Below, in pieces: positions 43,570 to 52,516 of a stretch of 64,000 nt of DNA. How positions within the stretch are numbered: the stretch's first letter is position 1; each line of letters opens with the position of its first letter. The translations under genes were made by a program, and so were the position numbers. Under the pieces are notes generated by a model, which was given only the letters and a program-made list of their open reading frames with translations, had not been told where the DNA came from and made no database searches. The stretch is from NCBI GenBank assembly GCA_963820075.1, contig CAWFYS010000005.1, positions 124,001-188,000 of the forward strand, read 5' to 3'. This DNA is from Kumtagia sp963820075. GTDB lineage: Bacteria > Pseudomonadota > Alphaproteobacteria > Rhizobiales > Rhizobiaceae.

Positions 43570-44529
43570 TCAAAGACCGTATTCGGTGGCGGAGCGGATC
43601 TGCCGGTGGAAACGCAGGCGCCGGATGAACTCGCGCGGGTCGCGCTTTTGAACCAGGGCGCCGTCGGGAATGGTCAGCCAGTCATAAAGCCGGGTCAGCA
43701 TGAAACGCAACGCAGAGCCGCGCGCCAGAAGCGGCAGCGCCTCGATTTCGGCGCTCTCCAGCGGACGCACGCTCTGATAGCCGGCAAGCATCGCCGTGCT
43801 CTTGGTAAGATTATAGGCGTGATCCTTTTCGAAGCACCAGGCATTGAAACACGTCGCCAGATCGTAGGCATAGAAGTCGTTGCAGGCGAAATAAAAGTCG
43901 ATCAGCCCGGAGAGCTTCTCGCCGAGAAAAAACACATTGTCGGGAAAGAGGTCCGCATGGATGACGCCGGACGGCAGGCTCTCCGGCCAGTGCCGTTCGA
44001 GTTCGGCGAAATCATTGTCGACCTCGGCCACGAGACCCGATTCCACCTCGTCGGCGCGATCGCGGGCGCCGGCCCAGAGTTTGCGCCAGCCATCGATCTG
44101 CAGCGCGTTTGGCCTCGCCAATGGAAAATCCGCGCCGGCGATATGAAGTGCCGCCAATGCCTTGCCGACCTCGCGGCAGTGGGCGGCGGTCGGGCGGCGC
44201 ATCCACATGCCTTCCAGAAAAGTGATCAGCGCGGCGGCCCGCCCGGCCAATTCGCCGATCAGCGTGCCATCCTTGCGGTGGACGGGGAGGGGACAGACGA
44301 TCCCCTTGCCGGCCAGATGATCCATCAAACCCAGGAAGAACGGCAGATCCGCCCGCTCGACGCGCTTTTCGTAGAGCGTGAGGATATAGGCGCCGGAGGA
44401 AGTGTGCAGGAGATAGTTCGAATTCTCCGAACCTTCGGCTATGCCCTTGTAGGAGAGCAGGTCGCCGACCGTATAGTCCTTCAGAAATGCCTCGAGTTCG
44501 CCTTCCGGAACATCAGTGTAGACTGCCAT
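43570..44529 (-). CDS. thrB: Homoserine kinase (ThrB, APH-fold type)
   Basis: A 319-residue homoserine kinase of the aminoglycoside-phosphotransferase fold used by rhizobia, making O-phosphohomoserine for ThrC. Motifs are MAVYTDVPEGELEAFLKDYT, SENSNYLLHTSSG, the catalytic loop SGVIHADLFPDNVFF and the metal Asp in LSGLIDFYFACND. Its ATG overlaps the ispH stop by 1 nt and its stop is next to rnhA, a conserved order in Rhizobiales. ThrC is encoded at the right edge of this window, about 19 kb away. Confidence 0.95.
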   Translation of the reverse strand: MAVYTDVPEGELEAFLKDYTVGDLLSYKGIAEGSENSNYLLHTSSGAYILTLYEKRVERADLPFFLGLMDHLAGKGIVCPLPVHRKDGTLIGELAGRAAALITFLEGMWMRRPTAAHCREVGKALAALHIAGADFPLARPNALQIDGWRKLWAGARDRADEVESGLVAEVDNDFAELERHWPESLPSGVIHADLFPDNVFFLGEKLSGLIDFYFACNDFYAYDLATCFNAWCFEKDHAYNLTKSTAMLAGYQSVRPLESAEIEALPLLARGSALRFMLTRLYDWLTIPDGALVQKRDPREFIRRLRFHRQIRSATEYGL

Positions 44530-45539
44530 CAGTTGCTACCGTTCACGAAGGCCATGTCAGCCGCTGTCAGTTCCACGTCGCGCAGCGCCCGCATCACCGG
44601 GAAATTCTCGAGCTCGGTCGCGGTCACGGCAAGGTCAAGCGTCACGTCGAAACGCGCGCGGAAGGAATCGATAATTTCATCGACGATGATTTCGGGGGCG
44701 GAAGCACCCGCCGACAGGCCCAGCGTGGAGATTGGACCGATTTCGGCCCACGGTATCTCCGACGCCCTCTGCACCAGCAGCGACGTTTTTGCGCCGGCGC
44801 GTTCGGCCACCTCGACGAGGCGCCTGGAATTCGACGAGTTGGGAGCGCCGACGACAAGAAAGAGGTCGGCGCCGGGCGCCGCCTCCTTGACCGCTTCCTG
44901 GCGGTTCGTGGTCGCGTAGCAGATCGATTCGGCGGCGGGCGCCTGAAGCTCTGGAAAGCGCTGCCGGAGGGCGCGGATAAGTCCCGCCGTGTCCTCGACG
45001 GAGAGCGTGGTCTGCGTGACGAAACCGAGTGCCGCCGGATTTTCCGGCTCGAAACGGTCGATGTCGGACTCGGTCTCGATCAGCGTGACGGCGCCCGGCT
45101 CAAGCTGGCCCATCGTGCCGATGACTTCGGGATGGCCGGCGTGTCCGATCAGCAGCACATGACGGCCGAGCCGCCGGTGACGCATCGCCTGCTTATGCAC
45201 CTTGGAAACGAGCGGGCAGGTCGCGTCGAGATAGAACAGACTGCGCGCTTGCGCGTCGGCCGGCACCGATTTCGGCACGCCGTGGGCCGAAAACACCACC
45301 GGCGCGTCGCGATGGTCGGCCGGTATTTCGTGGAGTTCCTCGATGAACACGGCGCCGAGCTGCTGAAGACCCTCGACCACGTAGCGGTTGTGCACGATTT
45401 CGTGCCGCACATAGACCGGGGCGCCGTATTTTTTCAGCGCCAGAACCACGATCTGGATCGCGCGATCGACGCCCGCGCAAAAGCCGCGCGGCTGGCAAAG
45501 CCGGATTGTGAGCGGTGGCTTGATCGATTGGGCTGACAT
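44529..45539 (-). CDS. ispH: 4-hydroxy-3-methylbut-2-enyl diphosphate reductase
   Basis: A 336-residue iron-sulphur enzyme, last step of the MEP isoprenoid pathway, giving IPP and DMAPP. The three cluster Cys residues are in QPRGFCAGVDRAI, DATCPLVSKVH and ESICYATTNRQEAV. The substrate-binding residues are in VFSAHGVPKSVP, IGHAGHPEVIGTM and GAPNSSNSRRLVEVA. The start at 45539 (MSAQSIKPPLTI) gives normal length; the frame extends upstream without support. First gene of the ispH-thrB-rnhA unit. Confidence 0.95.
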   Translation of the reverse strand: MSAQSIKPPLTIRLCQPRGFCAGVDRAIQIVVLALKKYGAPVYVRHEIVHNRYVVEGLQQLGAVFIEELHEIPADHRDAPVVFSAHGVPKSVPADAQARSLFYLDATCPLVSKVHKQAMRHRRLGRHVLLIGHAGHPEVIGTMGQLEPGAVTLIETESDIDRFEPENPAALGFVTQTTLSVEDTAGLIRALRQRFPELQAPAAESICYATTNRQEAVKEAAPGADLFLVVGAPNSSNSRRLVEVAERAGAKTSLLVQRASEIPWAEIGPISTLGLSAGASAPEIIVDEIIDSFRARFDVTLDLAVTATELENFPVMRALRDVELTAADMAFVNGSN

Positions 45540-45653
45540 GATGCTCGGCTGTTTGCGGCGCCGACTTGAAGCGTCGGCCCGTGCTCTGTCAAGGGCGGCG
45601 CTCATGCCGGAAACCGACATGAAGCGGGCCGCTCCGTGCGAAATGGTTCGGCG

Positions 45654-46397
45654 TCACGGACGTTTCCGGCGGCCGTGGAGCCACAAAAGCGTCACGGCGG
45701 CGAGAGCGGCCGCCAGTCCGTACCAGGTGAGCGCATATTGCAGATGATTGTTGGGCAGGTCGATCGTGGTGACGCCTCCGATCGGCAGTCCTCCGGGGTT
45801 CGGCGTCGCATCCGCGTCGACGAAAAAGGGCAGAACGGTCGCCCGCCGCGGCAGGCCGGCGCTCGCCGCCATGGCGTCCAGATCTTTCCAGAAAAAGATG
45901 TTCTTCGCGGGGTCGTTGTCCGGCATGATGGAGGATGGCTTCGTCGCCAGCGGGTTGCGGGCGAGGCCTTTGACGGTCACTTCGCCATCGACCGCCGACA
46001 TTGGCCGGGACGCCGGGTCTTTCAAGGCATAAGGGACGAAACCGCGGTTGACGAAAACAAATCGTCCATAGGGCAGCCGCAGCGGCGTGTACACATAGAA
46101 GCCCGACCGCCCCTGATGCGTCGCAAGGAAATGGCGCTCGCCGCTGTTGAGGAATGTGCCGCGCAGCTCGACCGGCCAATAATCGACGTCGCCGCTTCTT
46201 GCATACCGCGCGTCCATCGAATCGATCGACATGGATGGGGCGGCGATGCGCTGATGGATGGTGGCAACCAGCCCCTGCTTCCAGTGCAGCCGCTGCATCT
46301 GCCAGGTGCCCAATGCCAGGAGGGCGGCGAAGGCCATCGCGGCCAGCACGACGAGCAGCCATGGGGGCGGCTTTCTGATCTGCCCGGCTTCCGTCAT
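45654..46397 (-). CDS. SURF1 family cytochrome oxidase assembly protein
   Basis: A 247-residue inner-membrane protein aiding haem a insertion into CtaD. The layout is standard: an N-terminal membrane helix (PWLLVVLAAMAFAALLALGT), WQMQRLHWKQGL (conserved WQ.QR..WK), a periplasmic domain with RGTFLNSGERHFLATHQGRS, FVNRGFVPYALKDP and the C-terminal helix (YALTWYGLAAALAAVTLLWL). It is 3 bp downstream of the DUF983 gene, at the end of the cox gene cluster. Confidence 0.92.
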   Translation of the reverse strand: MTEAGQIRKPPPWLLVVLAAMAFAALLALGTWQMQRLHWKQGLVATIHQRIAAPSMSIDSMDARYARSGDVDYWPVELRGTFLNSGERHFLATHQGRSGFYVYTPLRLPYGRFVFVNRGFVPYALKDPASRPMSAVDGEVTVKGLARNPLATKPSSIMPDNDPAKNIFFWKDLDAMAASAGLPRRATVLPFFVDADATPNPGGLPIGGVTTIDLPNNHLQYALTWYGLAAALAAVTLLWLHGRRKRP

Positions 46398-46400
46398 GGC

Positions 46401-46787
46401 TCACCGCGGCCCGTCGAGCCGACCTTCCGCCGCCTTGTTGCTGTATTGCAGGGTAATCAGTACTCCCTTGATCAGCCGCAGCGCGGTCAGGCAGAGCACC
46501 AGGATCAGCGGTATCCAAAGCAGGAAGTGCAGCCATAGCGGCGGATTGATCGTAACCTCCATCCAAAGCGCCAGGCCCACGACGATGAAGCCGATGATGA
46601 GAATCACGAAAACCGCCGGCCCGTCTCCGGCGTCGGCGAAGGAATAGTCGAGGCGGCAGACGCCGCAGCGCGGCGCGACTTTCAGGAAACCGTCGAACAG
46701 CCGACCCTCGCCGCAACGCGGGCACTTGCCCTTCAGTCCGGCGCCGATCGGCTCGACCGGCGGCCATTGCGCTTTGTCTTCGGACAC
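46401..46787 (-). CDS. DUF983 family protein
   Basis: A 128-residue membrane protein. Two CxxC pairs (GKCPRCGEGRLFDGFL and RCGVCRLDYSFAD) form a likely zinc ribbon, followed by two membrane helices (VFVILIIGFIVVGLALWMEV, PLWLHFLLWIPLILVLCLTA). The family is regularly found in alphaproteobacterial cytochrome oxidase clusters between ctaE and SURF1; a role in oxidase assembly is presumed but unproven. Confidence 0.88.
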   Translation of the reverse strand: MSEDKAQWPPVEPIGAGLKGKCPRCGEGRLFDGFLKVAPRCGVCRLDYSFADAGDGPAVFVILIIGFIVVGLALWMEVTINPPLWLHFLLWIPLILVLCLTALRLIKGVLITLQYSNKAAEGRLDGPR

Positions 46788-46871
46788 GCCTGGTTCTCCT
46801 TAACTCGCCTCGATGTGCGGCTTCAATCTTATCGATACCCGACCGTGCCGGAACGCCTCGTGAAATGGAGA

Positions 46872-46899
46872 GGGGCGGCCATGCCGCCATGACCGCCCC
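46872..46899 (-). terminator. Stem-loop downstream of ctaE
   Basis: GGGGCGGCCATG (46872-46883) and CATGACCGCCCC (46888-46899) form a 12 bp stem (one G-T pair) with loop CCGC, starting 18 bp after the ctaE stop. On the minus strand it is followed by a short pyrimidine-rich run, not a clean U-tract, so it may terminate or only attenuate transcription into DUF983/SURF1. Confidence 0.5.
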
Positions 46900-46917
46900 C
46901 TTATACTGTCTCCGCCG

Positions 46918-47802
46918 TCAGTGCGCGATCGTGGCGCCCGAGGAGGCCCACACATAGACGCAGGCAAACAGGAACAGCCATACCACGTCGACGAAATGCC
47001 AGTACCATGCAGCCGCCTCGAAGCCGAAATGCTGCTTCGGTGTGAAATCCCCGCGCATCGCGCGAATCAGGCAGACCAGCAGGAAAATGGTTCCAACGAA
47101 CACATGGAAGCCATGGAAACCGGTCGACATGAAGAAAGTCGCGCCGTAGATCGAGTCATGGAACGTGAAGGGAGCGTGCATGTACTCGTAGATCTGCACG
47201 AAGGAAAACAGCACGCCGAGCCCGACCGTCAGCGCCAGGCCGGTGACGAGGCCGCGGCGATCGTCGTGCAGCAGCGCGTGGTGCGCCCATGTCACCGTGG
47301 TGCCGGACAGAAGCAGGATGATGGTGTTGTAGAGAGGCAGGTGAAACGGATCGAGGACCTCTATCCCCTTTGGCGGCCACACGCCTCCGGTGAACTCGAC
47401 GCGCGCATATTGTTGCGCCTCGCCGGGAAACAGGCTGGCATCGAAGAACGCCCAGAACCAGGCGACGAAGAACATCACCTCGGAGGCGATGAACATGATC
47501 ATGCCGTAGCGCAGGTGCAGCGACACCACGCGGGTGTGGTGTCCTTCATGCGCTTCCTTGATCGTGTCCGACCACCAGCCATACATGGTGTAGAGCACGA
47601 CCAGCAGGCCGATCGCGAAGATGAAGAAGCGCGCGCTGGCCAGTTCCAGCCCGAACAGATGGAGGCTGCCGCCCTTCAGGTATTGCATCCACGCGACGCC
47701 GCCGAGCGCGGTAAGCAAGGCGCCGACGGAACCGACGAACGGCCACGGGCTTGGGTCAATGATGTGATAGTCGTGGTTCGGTTTCGCGTGCGCTTCTGCC
47801 AT
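46918..47802 (-). CDS. ctaE: Cytochrome c oxidase subunit III
   Basis: A 294-residue, seven-helix integral subunit of aa3-type oxidase. MAEAHAKPNHDYHIIDPSPW starts the protein; family patterns are HHTRVVSLHLRYGMIMFIAS, EVMFFVAWFWAFFDASLFP, LSGTTVTWAHHALL, FSFVQIYEYMHAPFTFHDSI and FAAAWYWHFVDVVWLFLF-type end (FEAAAWYWHFVDVVW). Start at 47802, 1 bp after the ctaG stop, indicating coupling. Confidence 0.95.
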   Translation of the reverse strand: MAEAHAKPNHDYHIIDPSPWPFVGSVGALLTALGGVAWMQYLKGGSLHLFGLELASARFFIFAIGLLVVLYTMYGWWSDTIKEAHEGHHTRVVSLHLRYGMIMFIASEVMFFVAWFWAFFDASLFPGEAQQYARVEFTGGVWPPKGIEVLDPFHLPLYNTIILLLSGTTVTWAHHALLHDDRRGLVTGLALTVGLGVLFSFVQIYEYMHAPFTFHDSIYGATFFMSTGFHGFHVFVGTIFLLVCLIRAMRGDFTPKQHFGFEAAAWYWHFVDVVWLFLFACVYVWASSGATIAH

Positions 47803-47803
47803 G

Positions 47804-48427
47804 TCAGCCCCCGATCTTTTCGTCGGCAGTTTCACCAGTCTGTCCGCCAGCCGCGGCTGCCTTGGCGGCAGCCGGTTCGGCCGGGAAGAATGTGTAGGAA
47901 AGTGTGATCGTCTTCATATTCTTGAGTTCCGGCACGTCTTCGATCGCCGGATCGACGTAGAAAACGACCGGCATGTCAACCCTCTCGCCGGCCTTGAGCG
48001 TGGTATCGGTGAAGCAGAAGCACTCCACCTTGTTGAAATAGGCGCCGGCCAGTTCGGGCGTCACGTTGAACGTCGCGCGTCCGGCGGAGGGACGGTCGAA
48101 CAGGTTGACGGCCCTGTAGGCGATTTCGGTTGTCTCGCCGATCCGCATCGTAACGTCACGCTGCAGCGGCTGGAACTCCCAGGGCACGCCGCCCGAGACA
48201 TTGGCGTCAAAGCGCACGGTGATCGTGCGATCGAGCACCCGGTCCGAATATTGGGTGACGCGCTGCGTCGTGCCGCCATAGCCGGTCATCTGACAAAAAA
48301 TCGCATAGAGCGGCACCGCGGCGAATGCCATGCCGACCATGCCGGCAAAGAAGGCGACGCACAGTGCCGCGACCGTCCGGTTGGAACGTCGGGTCCCCCT
48401 GTCAATGGCCGGCTTCGCCTCGTCCAT
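47804..48427 (-). CDS. ctaG: Cytochrome c oxidase assembly protein CtaG (Cox11)
   Basis: A 207-residue copper chaperone that delivers copper to the CuB site of CtaD. One N-terminal membrane helix (VAALCVAFFAGMVGMAFAAV) is followed by a periplasmic beta domain with the copper motif FNKVECFCFTDTTL and MPVVFYVDP. The Ala-rich tail (EPAAAKAAAAGGQTGETADE) is variable in the family. Start at 48427, 2 bp after the preceding small gene. Confidence 0.94.
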   Translation of the reverse strand: MDEAKPAIDRGTRRSNRTVAALCVAFFAGMVGMAFAAVPLYAIFCQMTGYGGTTQRVTQYSDRVLDRTITVRFDANVSGGVPWEFQPLQRDVTMRIGETTEIAYRAVNLFDRPSAGRATFNVTPELAGAYFNKVECFCFTDTTLKAGERVDMPVVFYVDPAIEDVPELKNMKTITLSYTFFPAEPAAAKAAAAGGQTGETADEKIGG

Positions 48428-48429
48428 GC

Positions 48430-48585
48430 TCAGAAACTCCGCTCTACGGCGGCCGGGCCCATGCGCACGATGCTGGCGACATAGACGACGACGACGAAGG
48501 CGCCCAACGCCAACGCGATCGCGACGGAACGGCTGCGGCGCGCCTTCAACTGAGCCTCGGTCGGCTTGACGGTCTCGAGTTGCAT
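48430..48585 (-). CDS. Small single-helix membrane protein between ctaB and ctaG (CoxF-like)
   Basis: A 51-residue protein (MQLETVKPTEAQLKARRSRS, then a hydrophobic helix SVAIALALGAFVVVVYVASI) in a tightly packed spot 5 bp after ctaB and 2 bp before ctaG. Its size, basic pre-helix region and position match the small CoxF-type proteins of alphaproteobacterial cox operons. Function is not established; oxidase assembly is inferred from position. Confidence 0.8.
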   Translation of the reverse strand: MQLETVKPTEAQLKARRSRSVAIALALGAFVVVVYVASIVRMGPAAVERSF

Positions 48586-48590
48586 GATCC

Positions 48591-49535
48591 CTAGACTCCC
48601 GGCAGGCCGAACGCACGGTCGGCAACGGTGTCGGCCAGATATGCGGCGAAGATCGCGAACAGGTAGAGCAACGAATACGCAAACAGAACTTTCGCGGGCC
48701 GCATCGCGCGGTCGTTGTCGTTCATGCGCAGCACTTTCCAGGCATACCATATGAAGCCCGCGCCGAGCGTGGCGGCGACAGCCCCGTAGACGGCGCCGGT
48801 AAAGCCCAGCCACCATGGCAGCAGGCCAACAATTGCGACGACCACCGAATAGGCGAAGATCTGGCGGCGCGTCGAGGCGGCGCCCGCCACGTTCGGCATC
48901 ATCGGTATGCCGGCCCGGCCATATTCGTCGGCCTTGAACAGCGCCAAGGCCCAGAAATGCGGCGGCGTCCACAGGAAGATGATCAGGAACAGGACCAGGC
49001 TTTCGACGCTGACCGAACCGGTTGCGGCGGCCCAGCCGATTACCGGCGGAAACGCGCCGGCGGCGCCGCCAATGACGATGTTCTGCGGCGTCCAGCGCTT
49101 CAGCCACATCGTGTAGACGACGGCGTAGAAGAAGATGGTGAACGCCAGCAGCGACGCCGCCAGCCAGTCCACCAGCACGCCCAATGCCATTACCGACAGC
49201 ATCGAAAGGACCAGCCCGAAGGCGAGTGCCTCGCCCGGTCTGACGCGGCCCGCCGGCACCGGCCGGCCCGCCGTCCGCTTCATCAATGCGTCGATGTCGG
49301 CGTCGTACCACATATTGAGCGCGCCCGAGGCACCGGCGCCGATGGCGATCGACAGAATGGCGGTTACGGCAATGACCGGATTGATCGTCACAGGCGCGGC
49401 CACCAGTCCGACAAAGCCGGTGAAGACCACGAGCGACATCACGCGCGGCTTCAGCAGCGCCAAAAAGTCACCGGCCGTCGCTTCCGACATGCCGGCGCCG
49501 CCGTCCTCCAGGGTGGTCTTGCTCACGAAAGCCAT
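48591..49535 (-). CDS. ctaB: Protohaem IX farnesyltransferase (haem o synthase)
   Basis: A 314-residue UbiA-type prenyltransferase with about nine membrane helices that adds farnesyl to haem b for haem o/a synthesis. The two Asp-rich motifs are LNMWYDADIDALMKRTAGRP and LFKADEYGRAGIPMMPN. LLKPRVMSLVVFTGFVGLVA and FLWTPPHFWALAL are diagnostic. The start may be 49535 or the internal ATG at 49490 (MSEATAGDFLALLKPR). Confidence 0.95.
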   Translation of the reverse strand: MAFVSKTTLEDGGAGMSEATAGDFLALLKPRVMSLVVFTGFVGLVAAPVTINPVIAVTAILSIAIGAGASGALNMWYDADIDALMKRTAGRPVPAGRVRPGEALAFGLVLSMLSVMALGVLVDWLAASLLAFTIFFYAVVYTMWLKRWTPQNIVIGGAAGAFPPVIGWAAATGSVSVESLVLFLIIFLWTPPHFWALALFKADEYGRAGIPMMPNVAGAASTRRQIFAYSVVVAIVGLLPWWLGFTGAVYGAVAATLGAGFIWYAWKVLRMNDNDRAMRPAKVLFAYSLLYLFAIFAAYLADTVADRAFGLPGV

Positions 49536-49610
49536 GCGTACGAAGTTCGCTTTCCGTTTGGCTGTCCTCCGCCCGCCGATCGCCGGCGGAGGTCTGTCAT
49601 TTCGATGCCG

Positions 49611-51263
49611 TCACTTGATCCGCGGCAGTTGCTCCCATTGGTGATAGGGCGGCGGCGAGGAAAGCTGCCACTCCAGCGTCGTCGCGCCTTCGCCCCACGG
49701 ATTGGCGCCGGCAACGCGCTTCTTCGAGAAAGCCTCGAAGACCCCGTAGAGGAATATCAGCACGCCGATGGCCGAAATGTAGGAACCATAGGAGGAGACC
49801 ATGTTCCAGCCCGCATAGGCGTCCGGATAGTCGATATAGCGGCGCGGCATGCCAGCAAGGCCGAGGAAGTGCTGCGGAAAGAAGACCAGATTGACGCCGA
49901 CGAACGTCACCCAGAAGTGGGTGCGGGCGATCAGCGGCGCGTACATGTAGCCCGTCATTTTCGGGAACCAGTAGTACCAGGCCGCGAAGATGGCGAACAC
50001 CGCGCCCAGCGACAGAACATAGTGGAAGTGCGCAACCACGTAGTAAGTGTCGTGCAGCGAGCGGTCGAGACCGGCATTGGCGAGCTGCACGCCCGTGACG
50101 CCGCCGACGGTGAAGAGGAAGATGAAGCCGATCGCCCACAGCATCGGCGTGCGCATCGAGATCGACCCGCCCCACATGGTGGCGATCCATGAGAAGATCT
50201 TCACGCCCGTCGGCACCGCGATGACCATCGTGGCGAAGACGAAGTAGCGCTGCGCGTCAAGCGAGATGCCGGTCGTGTACATATGGTGAGCCCACACCAC
50301 GAAGCCGACCGCGCCGATCGCCACCATGGCGTAGGCCATGCCGAGATAGCCGAAGACGGGCTTGCGCGAGAAGGTCGATACGATGTGGCTGACGATGCCG
50401 AATGCGGGCAGGATCAGGATGTAGACCTCGGGGTGACCGAAGAACCAGAACAGGTGCTGGAACAGGATCGGGTCGCCGCCGCCCTCGGGCGCGAAGAAGG
50501 TCGTGCCGAAGTTGCGGTCGGTGAGCAGCATGGTGATGCCGCCGGCCAGAACCGGGAGCGAAAGGAGCAGCAGAAAGGCCGTGATCAGAACCGACCAGGC
50601 AAACAGCGGCATCTTGTGCAGCGTCATGCCCGGCGCGCGCATGTTGAAGATGGTGGTGATGAAATTGATGGCGCCGAGAATGGACGAAGCGCCGGCGACA
50701 TGCAGCGACAGAATGGCCAGGTCCATGGCCGGTCCGGGCTGACCGGAGGTCGAAAGCGGCGGATAGATGGTCCAGCCGCCGCCGACGCCGTATCCGCCGG
50801 TCGGGCCCGGCACGAACATCGACAGCAGCAGCAGGGTGAAGGCCGGCGGCAGGAGCCAGAAGGAGATGTTGTTCATGCGCGGAAACGCCATGTCCGGGGC
50901 GCCGATCATGATCGGCACCATCCAGTTGGCGAAGCCGCCGATCAGGGCCGGCATGACCATGAAGAAGATCATGATCAGGGCGTGACCGGTCGTGAACACG
51001 TTGAACATGTGCTTGCCGCCGTCGATGGCCGCATCACCTTCCAGGCCGTAGACCATCTGCGCCAGGCCGGTGAAAATCTGGATGCCCGGCTCCGCGAGTT
51101 CCCAGCGCATCATCACCGACAGGAAGCCGCCGATGATGCCCGCGCAGATCGCGAAGATCAGGTAGAGCGTGCCGATGTCCTTGTGGTTGGTCGAATAGAC
51201 CCAGCGAACCCAGCCGCGCGGCCTGTGATCGTGATGGTCGTCGTAAGCTGCAGCGCCTGCCAT
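49611..51263 (-). CDS. ctaD: Cytochrome c oxidase subunit I (aa3 type)
   Basis: A 550-residue catalytic subunit with twelve membrane helices holding haem a, haem a3 and CuB. VYSTNHKDIGTLYLIFAICA starts helix I; MVMPALIGGFANWMVPIMIG, FWFFGHPEVYILILPAFGIV (CuB His and cross-linked Tyr region), GFVVWAHHMYTTGI and VAHFHYVLSLGAVFAIFAAW carry the metal ligands and proton pathway residues. Start at 51263 (MAGAAAYDDHHDHRPRG). Lies 44 bp after ctaC. Confidence 0.96.
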   Translation of the reverse strand: MAGAAAYDDHHDHRPRGWVRWVYSTNHKDIGTLYLIFAICAGIIGGFLSVMMRWELAEPGIQIFTGLAQMVYGLEGDAAIDGGKHMFNVFTTGHALIMIFFMVMPALIGGFANWMVPIMIGAPDMAFPRMNNISFWLLPPAFTLLLLSMFVPGPTGGYGVGGGWTIYPPLSTSGQPGPAMDLAILSLHVAGASSILGAINFITTIFNMRAPGMTLHKMPLFAWSVLITAFLLLLSLPVLAGGITMLLTDRNFGTTFFAPEGGGDPILFQHLFWFFGHPEVYILILPAFGIVSHIVSTFSRKPVFGYLGMAYAMVAIGAVGFVVWAHHMYTTGISLDAQRYFVFATMVIAVPTGVKIFSWIATMWGGSISMRTPMLWAIGFIFLFTVGGVTGVQLANAGLDRSLHDTYYVVAHFHYVLSLGAVFAIFAAWYYWFPKMTGYMYAPLIARTHFWVTFVGVNLVFFPQHFLGLAGMPRRYIDYPDAYAGWNMVSSYGSYISAIGVLIFLYGVFEAFSKKRVAGANPWGEGATTLEWQLSSPPPYHQWEQLPRIK

Positions 51264-51307
51264 ATTCCGCTCCGTTCCCTGATTCCTGGTACTTGCCGCA
51301 AACCGCC

Positions 51308-52174
51308 TCAGTTGCCCGCGACCTTGACCGGCGATGCACCTTCCACGGCCGCCATCAGCGCCTTGTTGGCGGCCGGAAGGTCGGTCCGGGCTGCCGTCAA
51401 CCAATTATTGTACTGAGCCTCCGAGACGACCCTTATCGCGATCGGCATATAGGCATGGTCCTTGCCGCACAGTTCGGAGCACTGGCCGTAAAACAGGCCT
51501 TCCTTGAACGCTTTGAACCAGGTCTCGTTGATCCGGCCCGGAACGGCATCGACCTTGACTCCGAAGGCCGGCATCGCGAAAGCGTGAAGGACATCCGCGG
51601 CCGTCACCAGCACGCGAACCGTGGCGTTGACGGGGACGACGACTTCATTGTCCACCGCCAGCAGGCGCGGATATCTCGCCAGGTCCTGCTTGCCGGCGGC
51701 CGGCCTGTCGGCATCCGTCAGGAGGGCCCCATTGAAGGAAAGGGGCTCTTCCAACTGGTATTCGTAGTCCCAGTTCCACTGGTTGCCTGTCGCCTTGATG
51801 GTCAGCGTCGGCTCGTCGGGCGGCGTGTACTGCGCGGTAAGCAACTGGAAGGAAGGAACGGCTATAAAAAGCAGGATCACAACCGGACCGACGGTCCAGA
51901 TGATTTCAATGACCGTGTTGTGGCTGGTCCTCGACGGGGTCGAGTTCACGTCCGCCCGAAACTTCACGATACAATAGATGAGAAGGGCGAGTACGAGAAG
52001 GGTGATGGGGATGATGAACCAGAGTGTGTAGGCCTCGAACCAGGCGATCTTTTGCATGATCGGCGTCGCCGCTTCCTGAAAGCGCATCTGCCAGGGATGC
52101 GGCTGGTCGGCATAGGCGGCCGCCGAACCCAGGATGAGCGCCGAAGCGCCGGCGCCGGTCAGAAATCTCTTCAT
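51308..52174 (-). CDS. ctaC: Cytochrome c oxidase subunit II
   Basis: A 288-residue subunit carrying the CuA electron-entry site. A signal peptide (MKRFLTGAGASALILGSAAA) is followed by two membrane helices and a periplasmic cupredoxin domain. ATGNQWNWDYEY is the electron-transfer region, and the CuA ligands are in VLHAFAMPAFGVKVD and GQCSELCGKDHAYMPI. Start at 52174. First gene of the cox operon; no ctaA is in the window. Confidence 0.95.
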   Translation of the reverse strand: MKRFLTGAGASALILGSAAAYADQPHPWQMRFQEAATPIMQKIAWFEAYTLWFIIPITLLVLALLIYCIVKFRADVNSTPSRTSHNTVIEIIWTVGPVVILLFIAVPSFQLLTAQYTPPDEPTLTIKATGNQWNWDYEYQLEEPLSFNGALLTDADRPAAGKQDLARYPRLLAVDNEVVVPVNATVRVLVTAADVLHAFAMPAFGVKVDAVPGRINETWFKAFKEGLFYGQCSELCGKDHAYMPIAIRVVSEAQYNNWLTAARTDLPAANKALMAAVEGASPVKVAGN

Positions 52175-52516
52175 CGCCCTCTTCACTCCCGCTTCGATGC
52201 CGTCGCGCATCGGCATGGCCGAACCGCAGGGAAGAAAATCCCGTGCGCCCATTTTGCTGGTTCAAACCATACTCTGTTTCCGACCGCAAGGAAGGAGGGT
52301 GGGGCGGCATGCGGCATTTTTGCGCGTAATGCGCGCGGCCGTACGGCGTGTTTTCAACAGGCAAGCTCGATCTCGGCGGTATGGGCGCCGCGACGCCATG
52401 GCGCTTCGCGCGCCAAAAGCCGTTCAAATCGGCCGCCGCGTCTGGTCCGGACGGGCACTTGTCCTATAGTTGCCATGATTGCGGCGGAAAGCGCCTTGAT
52501 TCGCAACGGAGCCTCC
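52175..52516. other. Divergent intergenic region ctaC-ialB (about 340 bp)
   Basis: Should contain the main cox operon promoter (minus strand) and the ialB promoter (plus strand). I see no convincing operator or -35/-10 pair. No gene is supported here. Confidence 0.4.

Noticed and set aside
43034..43573. TTG start at 43573 for rnhA
   Set aside because: The ATG two codons later, placed 2 bp beyond the thrB stop, gives the normal N-terminus.
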